Shown: positions 24,881 to 33,270, numbered from the stretch's first letter. The stretch: 64,000 nucleotides of DNA from Paraconexibacter sp040581415 (GCF_040581415.1 NZ_CP114014.1:1860001-1924000); one strand, 5' to 3'. Numbers and translations: made by a program. Notes: generated from the letters alone by a model not told the origin.

Positions 24881-25918
24881 CTAGGCGGACGCTCCGCAGT
24901 ACTCGGCGCTCGTGATCGTCGAGCGGCACTTCGTCTGCGGCTTCCAGCGCTTGCGCAGCTCCGTGAGGAACCCGTTCGTCGCCTTGTTCTGCGCGATGGC
25001 GGTCAGGTTCGCCTTGATCTTCGGCGTGGCCTGGGCCAGCGTCTGCTCGGGCTGCGCGGTGACCTTGCTGACCTTGAACACCATGAAGCCGGTGCCCGCC
25101 TTGACCGGCCCGGTGAGGCGGCCCTCGACGGCGGAGAAGATCGGCCGCTCGACCTCCGGGTCGGTGCTGCCCGGCGTGAGGTCCTGGATCGCGCCGCCGC
25201 TTCCGGAGAGCGTGGAGTTGCTCGAGTACTTCTGGTTGACCTCCGCGAACGTCGACCCGTTGGCCAGCGCCTGACGGGCCGCGTTGGCCTTGGCCTGGGT
25301 CTCGGCGATGATCACGTCGACGGTCCGCTGCGAGGGCTTGGCCCAGAGCTGCGCGTCCTCGGTGTAGGCCTTGCTGATCGCGGCGGCGGTCGGGGCGGGC
25401 AGCGCCTTGACGATCTTCTCCTGCAGCTTGCCGGCGAGCAGCGAGACGCGCTGCTGGAAGTTCAGGTCGGTCAGGTTGGTACCCAGCTGCTTCAGCAGCG
25501 CGGCGCGGCTGAGCTTCGTGCTCGTCGCAGCCTGGGTGAGGTAGTCGTTCGTGGCCTTCGAGGCCTCCGCGGGGGTCACCACGACCTTCTGGCGCTCGGC
25601 CTCCTTCTCGATCCATGCCGACCCGGCGAGGAGCTCGAACGCGGCGGTCCGCGCCTGCGCGGTGGTCGGCTTGGCGGCGCCGGTGTTCGCCGACGTGTAG
25701 ACCGAGACCCAGTGCGCGAGTGATGCGTTGGTGATCGGCTTGCCCGCGACGGCCGCGACGGCGCTGTCCGGGATCGCCTTACCGCTCTTCTCGTCGCCGC
25801 CCAGGACCAGGAGCGCGACGATCACGCCCACGATCACGACGCCGATTCCGCCCGCCGCGGCCGGACGCTGCTTCAACCACCAGAAGACGCGATCCGCGCC
25901 GTCGATCAACCCGTTCAT
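24881..25918 (-). CDS. Membrane-anchored parvulin-type peptidyl-prolyl isomerase (SurA/PrsA-like)
   Basis: A 345 aa extracytoplasmic foldase. The N-terminal membrane anchor (about 22-42, GGIGVVIVGVIVALLVLGG) is followed by a SurA-N-like helical domain containing WIEKEAERQKVVVTPAEA, then a parvulin (PpiC) domain about 195-300 (VDVIIAETQAKA, STFAEVNQKYS, FMVFKVSKV). The last 16 residues hold a Cys pair that may form a disulfide outside the membrane. TAGCCT lies 6 nt before the ATG. The substrate proteins are unknown. Confidence 0.86.
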   Translation of the reverse strand: MNGLIDGADRVFWWLKQRPAAAGGIGVVIVGVIVALLVLGGDEKSGKAIPDSAVAAVAGKPITNASLAHWVSVYTSANTGAAKPTTAQARTAAFELLAGSAWIEKEAERQKVVVTPAEASKATNDYLTQAATSTKLSRAALLKQLGTNLTDLNFQQRVSLLAGKLQEKIVKALPAPTAAAISKAYTEDAQLWAKPSQRTVDVIIAETQAKANAARQALANGSTFAEVNQKYSSNSTLSGSGGAIQDLTPGSTDPEVERPIFSAVEGRLTGPVKAGTGFMVFKVSKVTAQPEQTLAQATPKIKANLTAIAQNKATNGFLTELRKRWKPQTKCRSTITSAEYCGASA

Positions 25919-25924
25919 ACCTCG

Positions 25925-25930
25925 AGGCTA
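25925..25930 (-). promoter_or_regulatory. -10 hexamer TAGCCT, leaderless-type
   Basis: TAGCCT on the minus strand, 6 nt, then ATG 25918. Confidence 0.5.
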
Positions 25931-25967
25931 GACGGCTCGGCGAAGAAATGCCGAAGTCCCACGGTCC

Positions 25968-27221
25968 TCACGTCGGCAGCGGACCGCCGCCCACGCCCAC
26001 CAGCGCACCCGCTCCACCGGCGAGCAGGAGCGTCAGGACCACCCCCCTGCCGGCGAGCAGCAGGACGACCGCCGCCCCCGCCAGGACCGGCAACTGCCAC
26101 GTCTCCTGGAGGGCCGCGACGAGGGGCACGACCGCCCCGAGGATCGCGCCGATCGCGGCCGGACCGGCCCCGTCCAAGAAGGCGCGCACGCGCTGGTCGG
26201 CGCGCAGGCGGTCGAACCGCCCTGCGCCGAGCACGATGAACGAGAACGACGGCGTGAAGGCGACGACCGCGGCCACCAGCGCGCCGACGAGGCCGTGCGC
26301 CGCGTAGCCCACGGCGGCGACGGTGTGGGTCACCGGTCCGGGCGTCACCTGGCCCAGTGCGACGGCGCTCGAGAACTGCGTCTCGGTCATCCAGTGGTGG
26401 TGGCCGACCGCGTCGGCCTGCATCAGCGGGATGACGACGAACCCCCCGCCGTACGACAGCGCGCCGACCTTGAAGGCGACCCACGCCACCGCGAGCAGGC
26501 CGCCAGACGCGGTGACGGCGGCGATGACGGCGGGGAGCAGCGGCCACCCGTGGACGGCGGCTCCGGTGGAGGACGAACGGGACACCACCGGCGCCGGGCC
26601 CGGCGGGTCGCCCGGGCGCGAGCCGGCTCGGAACGCGAGCTCGACGGCGCCGCACGCCAGCAGGAAGACGACGGTCCACGGGCCGGCCGCGGCGGCCGCG
26701 ACCGCGCCGGCGCCGAGGTAGCCCAGCCAGCGTGCGCGCGCCGGGCCGCGGACCCGCATCCAGCCGGGCCGCAGCAGCGTCCACGCCGCCTGCACCGCCA
26801 CGGCGGCGACGGCCGCGCCGGCGCCCGCCCCCGCACCGCGGATCCAGTCCGGCGGCGCGCCCGCCAGGAACACCACGGCCAGCAGCAGGATGGCGGCCAG
26901 GCCGGGCAGGATGAACCCGGCGCCGCCGACAAGCGCGCCGCGGATGCCGGCGACCCACCAGGCGCAGAACAGCGCCATCTGCGTCGAACCGGGGCCGGGG
27001 AGCAGGTTCGTCGTCGCGACCGCGTCCTCGAACTCCTGGGCGGTCATCCAGCCGCGCCGGGCGACGCACAGCTCCCGCAGCAGGACGATGTGCGCGGGCG
27101 GTCCGCCGAAGCCGACGCAGCCGATGCGCGTCCATTCACGGGCGACGGTGGTCAGGTCGACAGGCGCGGGCGGCGTGGCGGTCGCGGGCGACACGGGCTC
27201 GGTGGCGGGCTCCGCGGCCAT
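25968..27221 (-). CDS. chrA: Chromate transporter, two-domain ChrA
   Basis: A 417 aa chromate efflux protein of the long (two CHR domain) type. The N-half carries GCVGFGGPPAHI and NLLPGPGSTQMA; the C-half repeats the pattern with GALSYGGGFVVIPLMQADAV and ALGQVTPGPVTHTVAAVGY. About ten membrane spans. In the long form this family exports chromate using the proton gradient. The start at ATG 27221 is chosen because TACGGT lies 8 nt upstream; a longer frame of 17 more residues exists without such a signal. The LysR gene lies 58 bp further on, same strand upstream, and is a possible regulator. Confidence 0.88.
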   Translation of the reverse strand: MAAEPATEPVSPATATPPAPVDLTTVAREWTRIGCVGFGGPPAHIVLLRELCVARRGWMTAQEFEDAVATTNLLPGPGSTQMALFCAWWVAGIRGALVGGAGFILPGLAAILLLAVVFLAGAPPDWIRGAGAGAGAAVAAVAVQAAWTLLRPGWMRVRGPARARWLGYLGAGAVAAAAAGPWTVVFLLACGAVELAFRAGSRPGDPPGPAPVVSRSSSTGAAVHGWPLLPAVIAAVTASGGLLAVAWVAFKVGALSYGGGFVVIPLMQADAVGHHHWMTETQFSSAVALGQVTPGPVTHTVAAVGYAAHGLVGALVAAVVAFTPSFSFIVLGAGRFDRLRADQRVRAFLDGAGPAAIGAILGAVVPLVAALQETWQLPVLAGAAVVLLLAGRGVVLTLLLAGGAGALVGVGGGPLPT

Positions 27222-27229
27222 CGGTTGCG

Positions 27230-27235
27230 ACCGTA
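27230..27235 (-). promoter_or_regulatory. -10 hexamer TACGGT for chrA, leaderless-type
   Basis: TACGGT on the minus strand, 8 nt, then ATG 27221. Confidence 0.45.
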
Positions 27236-27279
27236 CCGGCGGCCCCGCGCGATGGCGTGAACGCCGTGTCAACGTGAGG

Positions 27280-28206
27280 TCAGAGCTCAGCGGCCACCGC
27301 GGCGATCGTCGCCGGGGAGTCGGCGACGACCTGGCGCCGTTCGAGCGTCAGGTCGATGAACGCCTGCGCCGCGGGCGAGTGCCGGCGGCCGCGCCGCCAG
27401 CAGAGGTGGACCCGGTGGACCAGGGCGCGGTCGGCGATCTGGGCGGTGCGCACCTGCGGCCCCCGTGCCTCGGCGTCCGACCGCGGGACGACGGCGACCC
27501 CGAGACCCGCGGCGACGAGCGAGCGGATGCGCGTGATGTCGCTGGTCTGGAAGCCGACCTGCGGGACGAAGCCGTACGCCTGGGCGAGGCTCTCGACCTG
27601 CCGGCGGATGGTCGCGCTGCCGGCGAACATCACGAACGACTCGTCGCGCAGCGACGCGAGCGAGATCGCCGGACGGTGGGCCAGGCGGTGGTTCGGCGCC
27701 ATGATCAGCACGAGGTCCTCCGAGGCGACCTCGTGGCTCTCCATGTTCGCCCCCTCGGTCACGGCCGTGACGAACGCGAGCTCGAGCTCGTCGGCCAGGA
27801 CCGCGGCGTTCAGGCTGATCGACAGCGACTCCTGCACCGTGAGCTCGACCGCCGGGTACCGGCCGTGGAACTCGGCGAGCAGCGTCGCGAGGTTGACCGG
27901 TCCCATCGCCTGCGCGGCGCCGACGCTCAGGCTGCCGCGCCGCACGCCGGCGAGGTCGTCGAGCTCGGCCAGGGCGACGGCCTCCTCGGTGAGCATCCTG
28001 CGCGCGTGCGCGAGCAGGACCTCGCCCGCCTCGGTGAGCGCGACCCGGCGGGTGGTGCGGTCGACGAGCGGGACGCCGACCTCGCGCTCGAGCTTGGCGA
28101 TCTGCTGGGACAGGGCCGGCTGCGCGATGTGGAGGCGCTGGGCCGCGCGCGTGAAGTGCCGCTCCTCCGCCAGGACGACCAGCGATCGCATCTGGCGGAG
28201 TTCCAT
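27280..28206 (-). CDS. LysR-family transcriptional regulator
   Basis: A 308 aa regulator. The N-terminal winged HTH has the canonical LysR helix FTRAAQRLHIAQPALSQQIAKLE (about 18-40); the C-terminal two-lobed effector domain follows (about 90-300). The inducer is unknown. It lies upstream of chrA on the same strand with a 58 bp gap, and divergent from the HNH-repeat gene. The region before its start is AT-rich and contains the palindrome CTTATAAG, which overlaps the -10 and could be an autoregulatory site. Confidence 0.92.
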   Translation of the reverse strand: MELRQMRSLVVLAEERHFTRAAQRLHIAQPALSQQIAKLEREVGVPLVDRTTRRVALTEAGEVLLAHARRMLTEEAVALAELDDLAGVRRGSLSVGAAQAMGPVNLATLLAEFHGRYPAVELTVQESLSISLNAAVLADELELAFVTAVTEGANMESHEVASEDLVLIMAPNHRLAHRPAISLASLRDESFVMFAGSATIRRQVESLAQAYGFVPQVGFQTSDITRIRSLVAAGLGVAVVPRSDAEARGPQVRTAQIADRALVHRVHLCWRRGRRHSPAAQAFIDLTLERRQVVADSPATIAAVAAEL

Positions 28207-28212
28207 TGTTTC

Positions 28213-28222
28213 AGCTTATAAG
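28213..28222 (-). promoter_or_regulatory. -10 region of the LysR gene with embedded palindrome
   Basis: On the minus strand TATAAG and the overlapping TAAGCT lie 8 and 6 nt before ATG 28206. CTTATAAG (28215-28222) is self-complementary, so a bound regulator would block the promoter. Confidence 0.4.
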
Positions 28223-28293
28223 TCTCATCCATAACGTGTCTTGGACTTTTCAATGGCGGCGATGGAGACTGAATGAGCAATCCCTCTCCTCTC

Positions 28294-28345
28294 GTGGCGC
28301 TTCGCCAGGTTCGCCTCATACCCCGCGGATCTGGCGGAGCGCCAC
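28294..28345 (+). other. 15-bp inverted repeat (stem-loop) in the LysR/HNH intergenic region
   Basis: GTGGCGCTTCGCCAG (28294-28308) and CTGGCGGAGCGCCAC (28331-28345) pair at 14 of 15 positions around a 22-nt loop. The 235 bp gap (28207-28441) contains no convincing ORF. It could be a small RNA, a leader structure for the HNH-repeat gene, or a regulator site. Confidence 0.5.
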
Positions 28346-28441
28346 ACCTCTTTCACCATGCACATGTCCCCCTGCCTGCGTGGCACCTCCTGTCCTTCCG
28401 CTCCCGCCCTGCGCGGGGGCCTACACCGGGTCTAGATCAAC

Positions 28442-29215
28442 ATGGCGGCCTTCGAACTCGCACGCAGGACCGGCGCCGCACCGAGGACGAGGTCGCGCCG
28501 CGCGCGCCGGACCTACGACCGCGAGCAGATCCTGGACGCGATCCGGCGCTGGGACGCTGAGCAGGGGCACCCGCCGACCTGGCTGGACTGGGACCCGGCC
28601 TGCGCCCGCCGCAAGGGCCACGCCGAGCAGGCCGAGCGCTTCGAGGCGGGGACGTGGCCGACGACGGCGATGGTCCGCCGCCAGTTCCCGACGCTGGGCT
28701 CCGCGATCGAGGCCGCCGGCCTCGTCCCGCCGAAGCCGCGGGGGACGAAGGCGAACCTGGTCGACGGCGAGCAGGTCCTGCTCGCGATCCGTGAGTGGAC
28801 CCGGCGCTACGGCGACCCGCCGGCCCAGACCGACCTGGATCCCTACCGCGCGCGGCGCACGGGCCAGCCCTGGCGGGCCGACCGTTACCTCGCCGGCGAC
28901 TGGCCGAGCCTGCCCACCGTGCGGCACCACTACGGAACGCTCACCTCTGCGGTCCGCGCCGCCGGCCTCGAGCCGCGGCCCCAGACCGAGGCCGTCACCG
29001 ATCGCGTGCAGCGTCGCCGGCGCAATCGGCTGGCGCTCGTCGATCAGCTGTCCCACGCGGACGCGTCCCCTGGCCCGAAGGCCCTCGCCGACGCCGTCCG
29101 GGGCGTTGCGGCCGCCCGCGCGTCGGGTGACCAGGACGACCTGGAGAACGCGCTGCTGCTGCTGGCGGGCGCCGCGCTCGGGTGGGCCGACGGCGTTGGG
29201 CACGCCCGCGCCTGA
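28442..29215 (+). CDS. Protein with two homing-endonuclease-associated (HNH) repeats
   Basis: A 257 aa protein. A basic N-terminus (RTRSRRARR) is followed by two copies of a DNA-binding repeat of about 70 residues, at about 25-96 and 107-178. Both copies have the pattern E-x-I/V-L-x-A-I-R-x-W, then PP, then a W/L-D segment, then WP, then a final AAGL. The Cys/His residues of an HNH nuclease are absent, so it is more likely a DNA-binding regulator than a nuclease. The C-terminal 75 residues are helical. The start at 28442 lacks both a clear -10 at the usual distance and a Shine-Dalgarno. Confidence 0.7.
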   Translation: MAAFELARRTGAAPRTRSRRARRTYDREQILDAIRRWDAEQGHPPTWLDWDPACARRKGHAEQAERFEAGTWPTTAMVRRQFPTLGSAIEAAGLVPPKPRGTKANLVDGEQVLLAIREWTRRYGDPPAQTDLDPYRARRTGQPWRADRYLAGDWPSLPTVRHHYGTLTSAVRAAGLEPRPQTEAVTDRVQRRRRNRLALVDQLSHADASPGPKALADAVRGVAAARASGDQDDLENALLLLAGAALGWADGVGHARA

Positions 29216-29239
29216 CCGCCTGGCGGCCGGTCCCGGGCG

Positions 29240-29554
29240 TCAGGGGAGCGGGCGGTGGCCCCGCTCCCACTCGTGCTCGAGCGTTTCGTAGAGCGAGCCG
29301 ACCGCCACGCCCTGCATCAGCTCGGCGAGCACCGGTGCCGGCAGCGGCCCGCGGTGCAGGTCGCCGGTGGACGGGTCCAGGTCGTTGCCGAACTCGAGCA
29401 CGCCGTCGGCGTGCACCCGCAGCGCCCAGCCGGTGGCGTGGCGGACGACGACGGTCCCCGGTCCATCCGCCAGCTCGTCCAGCAGCGAGGCGACCACGGG
29501 CAGCGGCGGATCGTTCGTCCGTCGCCCGTCGCGATGCACCACCGTGAACGCCAT
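29240..29554 (-). CDS. Small conserved-looking hypothetical protein
   Basis: A 104 aa soluble protein. The start at ATG 29554 has AGAGG about 8 nt upstream as a Shine-Dalgarno. The sequence alternates beta-strand-like hydrophobics (TVVVRHATGWALRVHADGVLEFG) and ends in an acidic/basic helix. The family is not recognised. It is encoded opposite the SUFU-domain gene, 129 bp away. Confidence 0.6.
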   Translation of the reverse strand: MAFTVVHRDGRRTNDPPLPVVASLLDELADGPGTVVVRHATGWALRVHADGVLEFGNDLDPSTGDLHRGPLPAPVLAELMQGVAVGSLYETLEHEWERGHRPLP

Positions 29555-29670
29555 CACCCGCACCTCTGCACGACCGAAAGTCTGCCATAGGCCCGGCCCA
29601 CCGAGCGAGCGGATCGTCGTCGCCGCACCGCGATCGCCGGCCGGGTCGCGGCCCGTCACCGGGAGTCCCT

Positions 29671-29676
29671 TAGGCT
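29671..29676 (+). promoter_or_regulatory. -10 hexamer TAGGCT, leaderless-type
   Basis: TAGGCT, 7 nt, then GTG 29684 of the SUFU-domain gene. Confidence 0.5.
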
Positions 29677-29683
29677 GGGACGG

Positions 29684-30280
29684 GTGACCGACGAGGCCCA
29701 GGCTCCCGGGTGGGACAGCATCGAGGCGGCCTTCGGCGCGGTCTACGGCGAAGCGGGCCGCGAGCATCGCGCGCCGCAGCTCGCGCAGCAGCCTCCCGCG
29801 GCCGGCGGCGTGCTGAACGGGATCAGCGCCTACCGCGCACGGGACTATTGGCATTTCGTGACCTTCGGGCTCACCGACCTCTTCGTCCGGACGAGCGGCG
29901 ACCACCGCGACCCGAGTGGCTTCGGGCACGAGCTGACGCTGATCACTCCCCGCGGCGACGGCCCGCCGCAGTGGGCCTTCGACCTGCTGCTCGGGACCGC
30001 GCGTGTCTGCGTCACCCACTCGCGGCCGTTCCACGCCGGGGCACGGCTGGCGCCCGGCGCGCCGGTCGACGGTGCGTCCTCCAAGCTCCTGGCGCTGGGC
30101 CTGCGCGAGGACCCGGTCGTCACGCCGTCGGACTTCCCGTTCGGGCGCTACGTGCTCCTGCAGGCCGTCGGGGTGACGGACATGGAGTACCGGCTGATGC
30201 AGCGCGCGGGCACGCTGACCGTGCTCGACGCGCTGGCCCGGCGGGACCCGCTGCTGCGCACCGACCCCGAGCGGGGCTGA
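29684..30280 (+). CDS. Suppressor-of-fused (SUFU) domain protein
   Basis: A 198 aa protein consisting of one bacterial SUFU domain: WHFVTFGLTDLF near residue 55, GFGHELTLITPRG, WAFDLLLGTARVC and the C-terminal LLQAVGVTDMEYRLMQ are typical. Bacterial SUFU proteins are often found as immunity proteins of polymorphic toxin systems, or alone. No toxin is visible next to it, so the role here is open. A flavoprotein gene follows 9 nt after the stop, suggesting co-transcription. Confidence 0.85.
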   Translation: MTDEAQAPGWDSIEAAFGAVYGEAGREHRAPQLAQQPPAAGGVLNGISAYRARDYWHFVTFGLTDLFVRTSGDHRDPSGFGHELTLITPRGDGPPQWAFDLLLGTARVCVTHSRPFHAGARLAPGAPVDGASSKLLALGLREDPVVTPSDFPFGRYVLLQAVGVTDMEYRLMQRAGTLTVLDALARRDPLLRTDPERG

Positions 30281-30289
30281 GGGCGCGAG

Positions 30290-31354
30290 GTGGCGCGCGA
30301 GCGTGCGGCTGTCGTCGTCGTCGGTGCGGGCGCGGCGGGCCTCGCCACCGCGCGGGAGCTCGCCCGGGCGGGCCGCCGGCCGCTCGTGCTGGAGCGGTTC
30401 GCGCTGGGGCACGACCGCGGGTCGAGCCACGGCAGCTCCCGCATCGTCCGGTTGGCGCACGACCGGGAGGACGACGTGCGCGAGGCGCTCGAGGCGTACG
30501 CCCTCTGGGACCGGCTCGAGCGCGACACCGGGACGCGGCTGCGCCTGACGGTCGGCGGGCTCGACTTCGGCGGCTTCGTCGAACCGACAGCGCGGGCACT
30601 CGGCGCCTGCGGCGTGCGGTACGAGCGGCTCTCGCCGGCCGACGTCGAGCGGCGCTTCCCTGCGGTCCGTGCACACGGGCAGGATGCGCTGCTGCAGCCG
30701 GACGGCGCCGTCGGGCTCGCGGACATCACGCTGAAGGCGCTGGCGCGCGACGCGGTCGCCCACGGCGCGACGATCCGCGAGCACACACCGGTCACCGGCC
30801 TCGAGACGGGCGCTGCCGAGGGCCCGGTCACGCTGCGGACGCCGGGCGGCGACGTCCAGGCGCAGAGCGTCGTCCTGGCGACCGGCCCGTGGATCGGCGA
30901 GCTCACCCGCATGTCGGGCACGCCGCTCCCGGTTCGCGCGACCCTGCAGACCCCAGTCCACCTCGCCCTGGCGGCCGCGCCGCTGGGCACGGTGCCGACC
31001 GTGATCGAGGAGGACGCGGCGGGCCAGGTGTTCTATGCACTTCCGCAGCCCGAGGGCGGGGCGGTCAAGGGCGGGCTGCACCTGCCGGGTCCGGATGCGG
31101 ACCTCGAGGGCGGCCGCGACGCCGAGGACGCGACCGCCGGCCCGTTCCGCGCGTGGGCCGCCGGGCGGCTGCGCGGCGTCGGACGCGAGCTGCAGGCGTA
31201 CGGCTGCATCTACACCTGGCTCCCCGGCGACCGGTTCCACCTGACGCGCACCGGCCGCGTCGTGACGGTCTCCTGCTGCAGCGGGCGCGGCTTCAAGTTC
31301 ACCCCGCTGATCGGAGCGCGCGCGGCGGGGCTCGCGGAGGAGGCGCTCCGCTGA
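30290..31354 (+). CDS. Sarcosine oxidase-like FAD-dependent amine oxidase (MSOX family)
   Basis: A 354 aa flavoprotein resembling monomeric sarcosine oxidase or N-methyltryptophan oxidase. The N-terminal Rossmann loop is VVVVGAGAAGLATARELARAG, followed by the conserved GSSHGSSRIVRLAH stretch. Cys306 in GCIYTWLPGDRF sits where MSOX enzymes link FAD covalently through a Cys. The substrate would be a secondary or N-methyl amine, giving H2O2 and formaldehyde; the specific amine is unknown. The GTG start lies 9 nt after the SUFU gene with GAGG upstream. Confidence 0.87.
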   Translation: MARERAAVVVVGAGAAGLATARELARAGRRPLVLERFALGHDRGSSHGSSRIVRLAHDREDDVREALEAYALWDRLERDTGTRLRLTVGGLDFGGFVEPTARALGACGVRYERLSPADVERRFPAVRAHGQDALLQPDGAVGLADITLKALARDAVAHGATIREHTPVTGLETGAAEGPVTLRTPGGDVQAQSVVLATGPWIGELTRMSGTPLPVRATLQTPVHLALAAAPLGTVPTVIEEDAAGQVFYALPQPEGGAVKGGLHLPGPDADLEGGRDAEDATAGPFRAWAAGRLRGVGRELQAYGCIYTWLPGDRFHLTRTGRVVTVSCCSGRGFKFTPLIGARAAGLAEEALR

Positions 31355-31388
31355 AGACGACGGGCGGTCGCCGAAGGCCGGACGGCGG

Positions 31389-33074
31389 TCAGCCCGCGAG
31401 CGCCGCGGCCAGCACGTCCCGCGCCACCGGCGCTGCCGACGCACCGCCCGCCCCGGCGCCGATCAGCATCACCGCAACCGCCACCCGCGGCTTGTCCGCC
31501 GGCGCGAAGGCGACGAACCACGCGTTGGTGTTCTTGGGGTCGGGCGCGCGGCCGGCGGTCGCGCGGAGCTCCGCCGTTCCGGTCTTCCCGGCGACGGCGA
31601 CGCCTGGGAGCGCTGCGGCGCGGCCCGTCCCCGACCGCACGACGGCGAGCATCATGGCCCGGACCTGGCGGGCCACCTTCGCCGAGACCACCCGGGCGCT
31701 GTGCGGAGGGTCCGACGCTCCCAGGTGGGGCCGGAAGCGGACGCCGCCGTTCGCGATGGTGGCGCCGACGGTCGCCATCTCCAGCGGGGTCGCGAGGTCG
31801 CGGTTCTGGCCGATCGCGGCCGCGCCGACGGCGAGGTCGTCCTGCATGGCGGTCGTGCCGCCCGTCGTGCTCGGCTTGATCGCGGGGATGCGCGGGGCCT
31901 CCTCGAAGCCGAACGCGCGCGCGGCGGCGACCAGGCGCCGCGCCCCGAGCTTCGCCCCGAGCGGCGCGAACACCGAGTTGCAGGACTCGGCGAAGGCCTC
32001 CTCGAGTGTCCCGCCGCAGGATTCGTCCGACGCGTTGCGGAGCTTGGTCCCGGAGAGCGTCGCGGCGGTCCGCACGGGATACGTCGAGCGGGGGGAGGCG
32101 AGGCCCGCCTTCAGCGCGGCCGCGGTGGTGATGATCTTGAACGTCGACCCGGGCGGCTGCGGGGCCGACACGGCGAGGCCGGCGAGCGCCAGCACCGCGC
32201 CGTCGCGCGGCCGGACGACCGCGATCCCGCCGAGGCGGTCGCCCAGTGCGGCAGCGGCCTTCTGCTGCAGGCCGGGGCGGATCGTCGTACGCAGCACCGT
32301 GCCGCGGACCGCCGGCACGCGGCCGATGACGCGCGTGCCGAACAGCAGGCGCTCCGAGGCGTGCCCGGCGACCCGGCTGGCGTACAGCCGCTGCAGCCCG
32401 GTCGCCGGCGGGCCCACCTTGCCGACGATGGACGCCCCGAGCGCGTCCGCGTCGAGGGCGGCGCCGCCCGCGGCCAGGATCGCCGCGCGCTTGGGCTTCG
32501 TGCCCCGTCGCAGGCGGACGGGCTCGCCCTTCCGGAGGCCCGGGAGACGCTGCGAGGCGTCCCAGCGGACGCCGGCGGTGTCGCCCGAACCGGTGACCGG
32601 GAGGCTCACGGTGCCGCGCAGCGTTCCGAACCGCCGCGTACGGACGGCGACTGACGCCGTCGACGCGCCGTCTTCCGGAGCGTTGACGGTCAGCACGCGC
32701 ACGCGGGTGACGCCGGCGGCGCGATAGGCCGCGCGGTACGCCTCGACGAAGCCGGAGCGTGGATGTGCCCGCTTCGAGGCCGGGTCGAGCGCGGGCCACA
32801 TCGCAGCCGGGTCCTGGCGTGCCCATGCCGTGGTGAAGCGGCGGACGGCGGCCTCCCGTGAGCGGTCGGCGTCGCCCGAGCCGGTCAGCGCCAACGCGCC
32901 GGCCACCGCACCGCCCAGCAGCACGAAAGCCAGCAGGACTGCGCCGAGGGGCAGGGGCGACCGGTGTCGGCCGCGCCGCGGTCCACCCTTCGATCCACTC
33001 CCTGGAAGCAGGGACGATCCGGCCGGCGGGAGGAAGCCATGGGAACGGCGGGATCGGGTCCGGCGGCGGGGCAC
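31389..33074 (-). CDS. Penicillin-binding protein (class B-type transpeptidase with NTF2-like domain)
   Basis: A 561 aa membrane-anchored D,D-transpeptidase for peptidoglycan crosslinking. A basic cytoplasmic N-terminus and one span (about 43-63) are followed by a MecA-N/NTF2-like domain (about 70-175), a linker domain, and a transpeptidase domain. Catalytic motifs are complete: Ser310-x-x-Lys313 (PGSTFK), Ser364-Cys-Asn366 and Lys497-Thr-Gly499 (AGKTGTAE). The architecture matches PBP2a-type/PbpA-type proteins rather than a glycosyltransferase-containing class A PBP. The GTG start at 33074 has TAGAAC 6 nt before it. Confidence 0.92.
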   Translation of the reverse strand: MPRRRTRSRRSHGFLPPAGSSLLPGSGSKGGPRRGRHRSPLPLGAVLLAFVLLGGAVAGALALTGSGDADRSREAAVRRFTTAWARQDPAAMWPALDPASKRAHPRSGFVEAYRAAYRAAGVTRVRVLTVNAPEDGASTASVAVRTRRFGTLRGTVSLPVTGSGDTAGVRWDASQRLPGLRKGEPVRLRRGTKPKRAAILAAGGAALDADALGASIVGKVGPPATGLQRLYASRVAGHASERLLFGTRVIGRVPAVRGTVLRTTIRPGLQQKAAAALGDRLGGIAVVRPRDGAVLALAGLAVSAPQPPGSTFKIITTAAALKAGLASPRSTYPVRTAATLSGTKLRNASDESCGGTLEEAFAESCNSVFAPLGAKLGARRLVAAARAFGFEEAPRIPAIKPSTTGGTTAMQDDLAVGAAAIGQNRDLATPLEMATVGATIANGGVRFRPHLGASDPPHSARVVSAKVARQVRAMMLAVVRSGTGRAAALPGVAVAGKTGTAELRATAGRAPDPKNTNAWFVAFAPADKPRVAVAVMLIGAGAGGASAAPVARDVLAAALAG

Positions 33075-33093
33075 ACCCGGGTTCTACTGCACG

Positions 33094-33122
33094 ATGACGT
33101 TCGGTCTGGTTCCGACTATGAT
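33094..33122 (+). promoter_or_regulatory. SigA-like promoter with long leader for the PRC-barrel gene
   Basis: ATGACG (33094-33099), 17 nt, then TATGAT (33117-33122), a near-ideal -10. The predicted transcription start near 33129 leaves a leader of about 140 nt, unlike the leaderless starts elsewhere in the window. Confidence 0.45.
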
Positions 33123-33128
33123 GAAAGC

Positions 33129-33270
33129 GTCTGTGGTTGATGGGAGGGTGGTCAGCCATACCTGCGGGGGCGCAGGATGCAAGGCGACTGGACAGATGGA
33201 CGATGGACCAAAGGTAGGTCGAATGCCGATAGTTCCACCGTGAGACCAATCAGGGGAGAGGGGTCGAGTC
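33129..33270 (+). other. Structured 5' leader of unknown class
   Basis: The leader holds CCTGCG-GGGG-CGCAGG (33161-33176), a GGTGG/CCATACC pairing just before it, and GACC/GGTC around an AAAGGTA loop (33206-33220). It ends in a strong Shine-Dalgarno (GGGGAGAGGGG) before GTG 33271. It is visibly less GC-rich than the coding DNA. It may be a riboswitch or protein-binding leader; I could not match it to a known class. Confidence 0.35.

Noticed and set aside
33129..33270. Cyclic di-GMP (GEMM-type) riboswitch
   Set aside because: Fragments such as GATGCAAGGCG and GGTAGGT loosely recall the class, but the conserved core and pairing could not be laid out.
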